A stretch of 46,827 nucleotides of DNA from NCBI RefSeq assembly GCF_003046545.1, contig NZ_QAAA01000017.1:1-46827 (forward strand), written 5' to 3'. The translations under genes and the position numbers were made by a program. Below the pieces are notes generated by a model. It was not told where the DNA came from and ran no database searches. It saw only the letters and a list, made by a program, of their open reading frames with translations. The stretch is from Rhodovulum imhoffii (GTDB lineage: Bacteria > Pseudomonadota > Alphaproteobacteria > Rhodobacterales > Rhodobacteraceae). This document shows, piece by piece, positions 39,956-46,827 of the stretch (positions within the stretch are counted from its first letter, which is position 1; every line of letters begins with the position of its first letter).

Positions 39956-41244
39956 AACCCATGCGCGATGATGGAGGGTTCGCGCCGGGCGACACAATCT
40001 TCCCGCGGGCAGATCCGGCACGACGCACCGACCGGCTGTCCCTGCTCTCCGGGCGGAGCGGGCAGGATCAGCATCGACGCCTCGAACACCTGCGGCCCCC
40101 CGAATCCGCCGACGCGACGCGGCAGGCAAAGCGCGTAGGTCAGGAACCGGGCGGACAACCGGCCGGCCAGTTCGATCACCCCGCGCACAGGCATCGTGGG
40201 CCGCGACAGCGCCTGGTACAGCGGCCAAAGCGGACAGGCTGCGCCGAAGCGGGGCGGGTTGAAACCCTCTACCGGCTTGCGAAACGTCAGCGTGCCGGAG
40301 CCGTCGCATATGGCCAGTCCCACCGGCCCCGGCGCCCGTTCCGGCGGCAAGGATGCAAGGCGCCGGAACACCGCCGTCGCCGACACCGCGAACCGGTCCG
40401 CCAACGCGCCGGGATCGGGGCCGAGCACCTCCAGCGCCTCACAGAACGGTTCCAACGGCAGTTTGAGCGCATCGGCCCTGTAGCGGCGCAGATAGGCCAG
40501 CGCAAGGTCCCGTGCGGATGCGGAATCCAACGCGCCCGCCTGCGCGATGACCGTTTCGGGCGACGGCGGATCCGGCCCCTCCAGCACCGCCAGGTGGTAG
40601 GACTGTGCCTTCAGCCACACCTCGACCTCTTCCTGCGGGGAGTTGCGCAACAGGTCGTCCCCGCCGGAATTGTCCAGATAATTCACCAGCGCCTGGGCAC
40701 TTTCCGCCAACCGCGTGCTTTCATCCCCGATGTTGCGATGAAAGCGGCGGCGCCACTCCGGGTCGATATCCTCGGTCTCGATCAGGATCGCCGCGGTGGA
40801 ACGGATCGCCGTCACCGTGGAGAGCACTTCATGCACCGACGCCGACAGGAACGGATCGTGCGTCATGCGGTCGGTCAGCATTTCCACCGTGCGCTCCAGC
40901 CGGCGGATGTGGCGCTGTGTGTCCGCCAGCAATTGCGCCCAGCCGGGAAAGCGGCCGGCAAATTCTTCTATCCGGTCCTGCTCCGCGCTGTCATGGCCCA
41001 CCGCGGCGACGCGCAAACGGTCCAGCATGGCCGCCCCCGCCCCCTCGGTCAGCGCAGCGGCGTCGACCTCGAGCCGGCGGGCAATCTCGTTGAGCAGCTT
41101 ACCCCCGATTCTGCGACGGTTATGTTCGATCAGGTTCAGGTAGGACGGAGAAATACCCACCGCGTGGGCCAGGTCGGCCTGCCGAACTCCCATCATCATG
41201 CGTCTTTCGCGAATCCGGGTGCCTGTCAAAACGTTGCGGGGCAT
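39952..41244 (-). CDS. ScfR-family XRE regulator with a kinase-like DHp segment
   Basis: The 430-residue protein has an XRE helix-turn-helix at about 8-62 (QADLAHAVGISPSYLNLIEH) and a C-terminal short-chain-acyl regulator domain. That domain ends in a cysteine cluster, CRICPREDC, as in RamB/ScfR proteins that control acetate and propionate genes. Residues 128-192 resemble a histidine-kinase dimerisation domain, with H138 in SVHEVLSTVTAIR. This stretch aligns without gaps to the neighbouring kinase (about 23 of 59 identical by hand). There is no ATPase domain. It is divergent from the ABC transporter operon. Confidence 0.85.
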   Translation of the reverse strand: MPRNVLTGTRIRERRMMMGVRQADLAHAVGISPSYLNLIEHNRRRIGGKLLNEIARRLEVDAAALTEGAGAAMLDRLRVAAVGHDSAEQDRIEEFAGRFPGWAQLLADTQRHIRRLERTVEMLTDRMTHDPFLSASVHEVLSTVTAIRSTAAILIETEDIDPEWRRRFHRNIGDESTRLAESAQALVNYLDNSGGDDLLRNSPQEEVEVWLKAQSYHLAVLEGPDPPSPETVIAQAGALDSASARDLALAYLRRYRADALKLPLEPFCEALEVLGPDPGALADRFAVSATAVFRRLASLPPERAPGPVGLAICDGSGTLTFRKPVEGFNPPRFGAACPLWPLYQALSRPTMPVRGVIELAGRLSARFLTYALCLPRRVGGFGGPQVFEASMLILPAPPGEQGQPVGASCRICPREDCVARREPSIIAHGF

Positions 41245-41292
41245 CTGGAAAACTCCATCCTCTCAATGACTTTCTGCGGGTGCAGGAGAAGG

Positions 41293-41409
41293 ATTTTACA
41301 GTTTCTGCATCGCCATAGTCGAAAATTTTACAAGAAAATCTTTTTCAGAAAAGGGATTGTTGCAAGATTTTCGAACCCTCGCGGATACTGGGGGCGCTTT
41401 GTAAAGCAA
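41293..41409. promoter_or_regulatory. AT-rich control region with repeated motifs
   Basis: The divergent region between the ScfR-type gene and the ABC transporter is AT-rich in a GC-rich window. ATTTTACA occurs at 41293-41300 and again at 41325-41332, 32 bases apart. ATTTT-N5-AAAAT spans 41325-41339. CGAAAAT/ATTTTCG arms lie at 41320-41326 and 41367-41373. TTTGTAAAGCAA lies at 41398-41409. These resemble the TTTGCAAA-like sites of RamB-type regulators and are candidate ScfR operators. Confidence 0.4.
41360..41389 (+). promoter_or_regulatory. Possible promoter of the ABC transporter operon
   Basis: TTGCAA (41360-41365), an 18-base spacer and GATACT (41384-41389) form a modest sigma-70-like promoter within the repeat-rich control region, 67 bases before the binding-protein ATG. 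Confidence 0.35.
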
Positions 41410-41456
41410 CGGGAACCGGGCGCAAGCCCCGGCCCACCCACCAACGGGAGGATCAA

Positions 41457-42809
41457 ATGACCAACTCGTACCTGACGCGCCGCGGCGTGCTGAAAACCGG
41501 CGCGGTCGCCGGTGCCGGCGTTGCGCTTCCGACGATTTTCACGGCCGGGCGCGCCTCGGCCTTCACCAACGAGCCCATGGGCGGCACTGTCAAACTGGGC
41601 TTCAACGTCCCCCAGACCGGGCCCTATGCCGAAGAAGGGCTTGATGAACTCCGCGCCCAGGAACTGGCGGTTGAGCATCTCAATGGCATGGGCGATGGCG
41701 GGATGCTGAACACCTTCAGTTCCAAGGCGCTGGACGGAACCGGGATTCTCGGAAAGAAAGTCGAATTCGTCACCGGCGACACCCAGACCAAGTCCGATGC
41801 CGCGCGGGCCTCTGCCAAGTCGATGATCGAGAAGGATGGCGTGGTGATGATCAACGGCGGCTCGTCTTCGGGCGTGGCCGTCGCGGTGCAGGGCCTGTGC
41901 CAGGAAGCCGGTATCATCTTCATGGCCGGCCTGACCCATTCCAACGACACCACCGGCAAAGACCGCAAGCGCAACGGTTTCCGCCATTTCTTCAATGCCT
42001 ACATGTCCGGTGCCGCCCTGGCGCCCGTGCTGGAGAAGGCCTATGGCAACGACCGGCGCGCCTATCATCTGACCGCCGACTATACCTGGGGCTACACTCA
42101 GCAGGAATCCATCCAGGCCTCGACCGAGGCGCTGGGCTGGGAAACCGCCAACAACGTGCTGACGCCGGTCGGCGCAGGCGATTTTTCGTCCTACATCGCG
42201 CCGGTGCTGAACGCGGGCGTGGATGTTCTGGTGCTCAACCACTATGGCGGCGACATGGTCAACTCGCTGACTCAGGCGGTTCAGTTCGGCCTGCGCGACA
42301 AGCAGGTAAACGGCAAGAACTTCGAGATCGTCGTACCGCTCTATTCCGAATTGATGGCCGAGGGCGCGGGCGCCAACATCAAGGGCGTCTACGGCTCGAT
42401 GAACTGGAACTGGCAGCTTCAGGATGAAGGGACCAAGGCCTTCGTGAAATCCTTCGGCGAAAAATACGGCCGCCCGCCATCCAACTCGGCGCACACCTGC
42501 TATGTGCAGGTCCTTCTCTATGCCGACGCGGTGGCGCGGGCGGGGTCGTTCAACCCCTGCGCCGTGGTCGAGGCGCTGGAAGGGTTCGAATTCGACGGCA
42601 TGGGCAACGGTCCGACCACCTATCGTGCCGAAGATCACCAGTGCTTCAAGGATGTGCTGGTCATGAAAGGCGCGGAAAACCCCACCACCCAGTTCGATGT
42701 TCTGGAGGTGGTCGAGGTGACACCGCGCGCCCAGGTCGAATACGCCCCCGAACATCCGATGTTCGGCGGGGCAGAGGCCACCCTGGGCGAGTGCAACAGC
42801 GGCGCCTGA
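41457..42809 (+). CDS. LIV-type ABC transporter substrate-binding protein
   Basis: The 450-residue exported protein has a twin-arginine signal (YLTRRGVLKTGAVAGAG) and a type I periplasmic binding fold of the branched-chain amino acid/amide family. It has LGFNVPQTGPYAEEGLDELRA, INGGSSSGVAVAVQGL and DYTWGYTQQESIQA. The ligand is not readable from sequence. The neighbours (ScfR regulator, CrbS-like kinase, acs) point to a short-chain acid, an amide or another acetate precursor. GGGAGG precedes the start. A strong hairpin follows the gene. Confidence 0.88.
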   Translation: MTNSYLTRRGVLKTGAVAGAGVALPTIFTAGRASAFTNEPMGGTVKLGFNVPQTGPYAEEGLDELRAQELAVEHLNGMGDGGMLNTFSSKALDGTGILGKKVEFVTGDTQTKSDAARASAKSMIEKDGVVMINGGSSSGVAVAVQGLCQEAGIIFMAGLTHSNDTTGKDRKRNGFRHFFNAYMSGAALAPVLEKAYGNDRRAYHLTADYTWGYTQQESIQASTEALGWETANNVLTPVGAGDFSSYIAPVLNAGVDVLVLNHYGGDMVNSLTQAVQFGLRDKQVNGKNFEIVVPLYSELMAEGAGANIKGVYGSMNWNWQLQDEGTKAFVKSFGEKYGRPPSNSAHTCYVQVLLYADAVARAGSFNPCAVVEALEGFEFDGMGNGPTTYRAEDHQCFKDVLVMKGAENPTTQFDVLEVVEVTPRAQVEYAPEHPMFGGAEATLGECNSGA

Positions 42810-42823
42810 AACCTAACGCAACG

Positions 42824-42850
42824 CCTGCCGCGCCACGCCGGCGCGGCAGG
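42824..42850 (+). terminator. Hairpin between binding protein and permease
   Basis: CCTGCCGCGCC (42824-42834) and GGCGCGGCAGG (42840-42850) form a perfect 11-bp stem with a 5-base loop, 14 bases after the binding-protein stop. There is no T tract, so it is probably a 3' stabiliser that lets the binding protein outnumber the membrane parts. Confidence 0.55.
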
Positions 42851-42903
42851 ACCGGCCCCGGATGCAACGTCGGGCGGAGCGGAACTTTCCTGGGGAAGGG
42901 ACG

Positions 42904-43935
42904 ATGGAAGCCATCATTCTTCAAATTCTCAACGGGCTCGACAAAGGCTCGGCCTACGCCCTGATCGCGTTGGGGCTGACACTGATCTTCGGCACGCTGG
43001 GCGTGGTGAACTTCGCCCATGGCGCGCTGTTCATGATCGGGGCCTTCTGCGCCGTAACCATGCAGCGGATTCTGAACCTGTCCTTCGAACAGGTCGACCC
43101 AAGCCGTACCGACTTTCTGGGCAACCCGCTGAAGGTGCAGGTGCCTTACATCGAAAGCTGGTTCGGGCCGGAAACCGGCGGCGCTTTGCTGGACTGGTCG
43201 GTGCCGCTGTCGATCTTTCTGGCGATCCCCGTCATGATCGGGCTGGGCTACGCGATGGAGCGCGGACTTATAAAACATTTCTACAAGCGGCCCCACGCCG
43301 ATCAGATCCTGGTCACCTTTGGGCTTGCCATCGTGCTCCAGGAGATCATCAAGTACTTTTTCGGGGCGAACCCCATTCAGGTTGCCGCCCCTTCGGTATT
43401 TTCAGGCAGCTTCGATTTCGGCGCGATACTGGGCTTCGACCCGAACGTGATCATCTATCCCTACTGGCGCATGGTCTATTTCCTGTTTTCACTGGCGATC
43501 ATCGGCGCGGTCTTTTCCTTCCTGCAGTTCACCACTTTCGGCATGGTGGTACGGGCCGGCATGGCAGACCGCGAAACCGTCGGCCTGCTGGGCATCAATA
43601 TCGACCGTCGCTTTACAGTCATGTTCGGGCTGGCGGCGGCCGTCGCGGGGCTGGCCGGGGTGATGTACACCCCCATCCTCGCCCCCAACTATCACATGGG
43701 AATGGATTTTCTCGTGCTCAGTTTCGTCGTCGTGGTGGTGGGCGGCATGGGGTCCCTGCCCGGCGCGGTTCTGGCGGGGTTTCTTCTGGGCATCCTGCAA
43801 AGCTTTGCCTCGATGAACGAAATCAAGAGCATCATCCCCGGAATCGATCAGGTCATCATCTACCTGATCGCGATCATCATCCTGCTGACCCGGCCCCGCG
43901 GCCTGATGGGTCGCAAGGGCGTGATGGAGGACTGA
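42904..43935 (+). CDS. LIV-type ABC transporter permease (LivH)
   Basis: The 343-residue membrane protein starts MEAIILQILNGLDKGSAYAL. It has GLTLIFGTLGVVNFAHGALFMIG, FGMVVRAGMADRETVGLLGIN, VVVVGGMGSLPGAVLAG and a C-terminal TRPRGLMG, the LivH pattern. GGGAAGGG precedes the ATG at 42904. An ORF extension to 42862 lacks a ribosome-binding site. It forms half of the translocation pathway with the next gene. Confidence 0.92.
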   Translation: MEAIILQILNGLDKGSAYALIALGLTLIFGTLGVVNFAHGALFMIGAFCAVTMQRILNLSFEQVDPSRTDFLGNPLKVQVPYIESWFGPETGGALLDWSVPLSIFLAIPVMIGLGYAMERGLIKHFYKRPHADQILVTFGLAIVLQEIIKYFFGANPIQVAAPSVFSGSFDFGAILGFDPNVIIYPYWRMVYFLFSLAIIGAVFSFLQFTTFGMVVRAGMADRETVGLLGINIDRRFTVMFGLAAAVAGLAGVMYTPILAPNYHMGMDFLVLSFVVVVVGGMGSLPGAVLAGFLLGILQSFASMNEIKSIIPGIDQVIIYLIAIIILLTRPRGLMGRKGVMED

Positions 43936-43938
43936 CCC

Positions 43939-45135
43939 ATGTTCGGACTGAACCCACGAGACACCCGTTTCCTGTTGATCGTCGTCTTCCTGACGCTGGC
44001 CACGCCGCTGCTGCTGCAACCGTTCCCCGAAAGCTCCGGGCTGGCGCAGTTCAATGCCGGTTACCCGGACCTGATGCAGCGCTTCGCGATCTTCGGCATC
44101 TTTGCCATAGGCTTCAACATCCTGTTCGGGCTGACGGGGTATCTGTCCTTCGGACACGCGGCCTTCCTTGGGGTCGGCTCCTACACCGTGGTCTGGATGT
44201 ACAAGCTGCTGGGATACAACATTCTGCCGGGCCTTGTGCTGGCGATGGTGATCTCGGGGCTGTTCGCGCTGCTGATCGGTTTCATCTCGCTGCGCCGCTC
44301 GGGCATCTACTTTTCCATCCTGACGCTGGCCTTCGCGCAGATGAGCTACAACCTCGCCTATTCGGTGCTGACCCCGATCACCAACGGGGAAACCGGGCTT
44401 CAGGTCTACAGCAATGACCCGCAGGTGCTGATGGGCGCCAACGCCCCCACCAGCCCGCACATCTTCGGGCTCGTGATGCGCGACTCGGTGCAGCTGCCGG
44501 TGGGGGATTGGCTTTTCACCTTCAACATCGGCTACTACTTCTGCGCCATCGTCGCGATCCTCGCCTTTTATATCAGCCTGCGGATATTCCGCTCCCCCTT
44601 CGGGATGATGCTGCGGGCAATCAAGACCAACCAGACGCGGCTGAACTACACGGGGCTGAACCCGCGGCCCTATACGCTGGCGGCCTTCGTGATCTCGGGC
44701 ATCTACGCGGGTCTCGCCGGCGGGCTTCTGGCGGCGATGGACCCTCTGGCCGGCGCCGAACGCATGCAGTGGACCGCCAGCGGAGAGGTCGTTCTGATGA
44801 CCATCCTCGGCGGCGCAGGAACCCTGATGGGGCCGGTACTGGGGGCGGGTTTCATCAAGTATTTCGAGAACATCTTCTCGAAAATCAACGATAATGTCCT
44901 GCACGCCTGGTTCGCCTTCCTGCCCGACGGGCTGGAAAACTTCCTGGTGGCATTGATGCATCCCTTCGTGGGCAAGGGCTGGCACCTGACCCTGGGGATC
45001 CTGTTCATGCTGGTCGTGATCTTCCTGCCCGGCGGCCTGATCGAGGGCGGTCAGCGGATCGCGCGTCTGTTCCGTCGCCGCCCCGACAGCGATAGCCGGC
45101 ATCAGCCCAAACCCGCGCCTCATGTCGGCGAATGA
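43939..45135 (+). CDS. LIV-type ABC transporter permease (LivM)
   Basis: The 398-residue membrane protein has [64 protein letters not shown] and [20 protein letters not shown], characteristic of LivM. A loop of about 60 residues ([15 protein letters not shown] to VGDWLFTF region) projects between helices. It follows livH after 3 bases, and the ATP-binding gene begins 13 bases after its stop. Confidence 0.92.
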   Translation: MFGLNPRDTRFLLIVVFLTLATPLLLQPFPESSGLAQFNAGYPDLMQRFAIFGIFAIGFNILFGLTGYLSFGHAAFLGVGSYTVVWMYKLLGYNILPGLVLAMVISGLFALLIGFISLRRSGIYFSILTLAFAQMSYNLAYSVLTPITNGETGLQVYSNDPQVLMGANAPTSPHIFGLVMRDSVQLPVGDWLFTFNIGYYFCAIVAILAFYISLRIFRSPFGMMLRAIKTNQTRLNYTGLNPRPYTLAAFVISGIYAGLAGGLLAAMDPLAGAERMQWTASGEVVLMTILGGAGTLMGPVLGAGFIKYFENIFSKINDNVLHAWFAFLPDGLENFLVALMHPFVGKGWHLTLGILFMLVVIFLPGGLIEGGQRIARLFRRRPDSDSRHQPKPAPHVGE

Positions 45136-45148
45136 AAAGGACGAAGCC

Positions 45149-45904
45149 ATGGGTATCCTCGAAGTCAAAGGCGTAGGAAAGCGGTTCGGCGGACTTCAGG
45201 CACTGGGGGATGTGAACCTCTCGGTGGCGGAAAACACCGTCCACGCCATCATCGGGCCAAACGGGGCGGGAAAGTCGACGCTGTTGAACTGCCTTGTCGG
45301 CAAGCTGATCCCCGACACCGGAAGCGTCATGTTCGACGGCCAGTCCGTTCTGGGAAGAAAACCACATGAAATCAACCAGATGGGGATATCCCGCGTGTTC
45401 CAGACACCGGAAATCTTCGGCGACCTGACGGTGATGGAAAACATGCTGATCCCCTGTTTCGCCAAGCGTGACGGGGCATTCCGCCTGCATCCCTTCGAAA
45501 CCGTCGCGAATGAGCGCGCCCTGAATGAGCGCGCCCTACAGATGCTGGAAGACCTGAACATGGCCGAAAAGCGCCACATGCACGCCGCCAGCCTGTCTCG
45601 CGGGGACAAGCGGCGGCTGGAAATGGCCATGTGCCTGGTACAGGAGCCCCGCCTGTTGCTGCTGGACGAACCGACCGCCGGCATGGCCCGCGCCGATACC
45701 AACAACACGATCGATTTGCTCAAGCAGATCAAGGAAACGCGCGACATCACCATGGCGATCATCGAACATGACATGCACGTCGTGTTCAGCCTGGCGGACC
45801 GGATCACCGTTCTGGCGCAAGGCACACCGCTGGTCGAAGATGTGCCCGAAAAGATCAAGGGGCATCCGAAGGTACAGGAAGCCTATCTTGGACAAGCGCA
45901 CTGA
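45149..45904 (+). CDS. LIV-type ABC transporter ATP-binding protein (LivG)
   Basis: The 251-residue ATPase has Walker [16 protein letters not shown]-loop VFQTPEIF, a degenerate signature LSRGDKRRLEMAM (LSRGD in place of LSGGQ), Walker B LLLLDEPTAGM and H-loop IEHDMHVV. It drives uptake with the next gene product. AAGGA 8 bases upstream favours ATG 45149 over an in-frame ATG at 45122 that overlaps livM. Confidence 0.92.
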   Translation: MGILEVKGVGKRFGGLQALGDVNLSVAENTVHAIIGPNGAGKSTLLNCLVGKLIPDTGSVMFDGQSVLGRKPHEINQMGISRVFQTPEIFGDLTVMENMLIPCFAKRDGAFRLHPFETVANERALNERALQMLEDLNMAEKRHMHAASLSRGDKRRLEMAMCLVQEPRLLLLDEPTAGMARADTNNTIDLLKQIKETRDITMAIIEHDMHVVFSLADRITVLAQGTPLVEDVPEKIKGHPKVQEAYLGQAH

Positions 45905-45916
45905 GGAGGCGCGGAC

Positions 45917-46672
45917 ATGAACGTCAAACCCGATTTCAACAAACACGCCAACCAGGCGGCCACGGCACCGGCCTACCTGTCGGTCTATGACCTGCACGCA
46001 TATTACGGCGAAAGCTATATCGTGCAAGGCGTCAGCTTCAATGTCCATGAGGGCGAGATCCTTGCCCTGCTCGGGCGAAACGGGGCAGGCAAGACCTCGA
46101 CCCTGCGTGCCATCGCACGGCTCGACGACCCGCAGGTTACCCACGGGGAAATCTGGCTCGACCACAAGCACCTGCATACGATGACCTCGTATGAGGCCAG
46201 CGTACACGGGCTGGCGCTGGTGCCCGAGGACCGGCGCATCATTGCCGGGCTGACAGTGGAGGAAAACCTGCAACTGGCCCAGATCGTGGAGCCGGTCGGC
46301 TGGTCGCTGGAGCGCCTTTACGACCTCTTCCCCCGCCTCGGGGAGCGCCGCAAGCAGGAGGGCGTAACCCTGTCGGGCGGGGAGCAACAAATGCTGGCCA
46401 TCGCCCGCGCGCTGGCCCGCGACATCAAGGTGCTGCTGCTCGACGAACCCTATGAGGGGCTCGCGCCGGTCATCGTCGACGAGATCGAAAAGACGCTCAT
46501 CCATATCAAGGAACAGGGGATCACGACGATCCTCGTGGAGCAGAATGCGATTCGCGCACTGGAACTGGCCGATCGCGCCGTTATTCTGGACACCGGCCAG
46601 ATCGTATTTGACGGCTCCGCAGAGGAAGTTCTCAAGGATGCAGCCCTGCGTGCCGAGTATCTGGCCATCTGA
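45917..46672 (+). CDS. LIV-type ABC transporter ATP-binding protein (LivF)
   Basis: The 251-residue ATPase has Walker A GRNGAGKTSTLRA, PEDRRIIAGLTVEENL, signature LSGGEQQMLAIARAL, Walker B LLLDEPYEGLAP and a final VEQN H-loop variant typical of LivF. It follows livG after 12 bases with GAGG upstream. The next gene on the strand, 44 bases on, is acetyl-CoA synthetase. Confidence 0.93.
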   Translation: MNVKPDFNKHANQAATAPAYLSVYDLHAYYGESYIVQGVSFNVHEGEILALLGRNGAGKTSTLRAIARLDDPQVTHGEIWLDHKHLHTMTSYEASVHGLALVPEDRRIIAGLTVEENLQLAQIVEPVGWSLERLYDLFPRLGERRKQEGVTLSGGEQQMLAIARALARDIKVLLLDEPYEGLAPVIVDEIEKTLIHIKEQGITTILVEQNAIRALELADRAVILDTGQIVFDGSAEEVLKDAALRAEYLAI

Positions 46673-46716
46673 CGTCTGGAGGGCCGTCAGGTCATGCACG
46701 ATGGGAGGATATGGAA

Positions 46717-46827
46717 ATGAAGAACCCGGTCTACCCGCCTTTGGCGGATTTTGCTTTGAGTTCGCACATTGATGCGCCTCGTTATTCTGAGATGTACCGT
46801 TTTTCTGTTGAGGATCCTGAGGGGTTC
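46717..46827 (+). CDS. acs: Acetyl-CoA synthetase, 5' end only
   Basis: The 37 visible codons start MKNPVYPPLADFALSSHIDA and end RFSVEDPEGF, matching the N-terminus of AMP-forming acetate-CoA ligases, in which a YxxMYxxSVxDPEAFW segment precedes the catalytic domain. It would convert acetate, ATP and CoA to acetyl-CoA. GGGAGG at 46703-46708 is 8 bases from this ATG; another ATG at 46711 is too close. 17 of 37 codons end in T, unlike the GC-ending codons of its neighbours. The rest is outside the window. Confidence 0.8.
   Translation, partial: MKNPVYPPLADFALSSHIDAPRYSEMYRFSVEDPEGF

Overview
The window reads as a continuous, high-GC chromosomal stretch from an alphaproteobacterium of the Rhodobacterales (Rhodobacter/Roseobacter-type). 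The basis is its form II RuBisCO operon, its soxSRT/soxVWXYZABCDEF gene set, the arrangement of its C-P lyase genes with DUF1045 and hexapeptide-transferase companions, a GapR-type DUF2312 protein and an ScfR-type regulator. The genus cannot be fixed from the sequence alone. No rRNA, tRNA, CRISPR array, transposase or phage gene was seen.

Layout. (1) 1-5305, plus strand: a Calvin-cycle operon, gap (3' end only), cbbA, cbbM, rpe, a thioredoxin-fold gene, cbbZ, cbbY. A small phosphatase/sulfurtransferase-like gene and an ectoine-hydrolase-like M24 peptidase follow (to 7077). (2) 7243-21317: a phasin gene, then a large phosphonate region. It holds phnGHIJKLN and phnM on the minus strand, a DUF1045 2H-phosphoesterase gene on the opposite strand between phnN and phnM, divergent phnF plus a second phnM paralogue on the plus strand, and a minus-strand phnC-phnD-phnE-phnE-hexapeptide transferase operon. 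(3) 21466-33754: a flavin reductase, then the thiosulfate-oxidation cluster soxVWXYZABCDEF on minus and soxS, soxR, soxT on plus. (4) 33755-36531: small genes (GapR, small membrane and hypothetical proteins, a DksA/TraR zinc-finger protein) and a FliM/FliN C-terminal-domain protein. (5) 36595-46827: an acetate-type sensing and use module. It comprises a receiver-only response regulator, an 82-residue membrane protein and a transporter-histidine kinase of the CrbS type (minus); an ScfR-family regulator (minus); a divergent LIV-type ABC transporter (plus); and the start of acetyl-CoA synthetase, cut by the window end.

How it works together. Thiosulfate oxidised in the periplasm by Sox would supply electrons, CO2 would be fixed by CbbM, and phosphonates would provide phosphorus. 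The terminal module would sense and activate acetate or related short-chain acids. SoxR carries two cysteines spaced as in persulfide-sensing repressors. Two inverted repeats of the same design, ATAT-N10-ATAT, lie in exactly the two intergenic regions where a SoxR repressor would be expected to act.

Most unusual observation. The ScfR-family regulator (39952-41244) contains, between its DNA-binding and C-terminal domains, a stretch that aligns without gaps to the dimerisation/phospho-acceptor helix pair of the neighbouring CrbS-like kinase, including the phospho-acceptor histidine. The response regulator between them has no output domain. This suggests a phosphorelay or decoy arrangement in which the short-chain-acid regulator itself accepts or senses the phosphoryl signal. 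I know of no description of such an arrangement. It is an inference from sequence and needs experimental proof.
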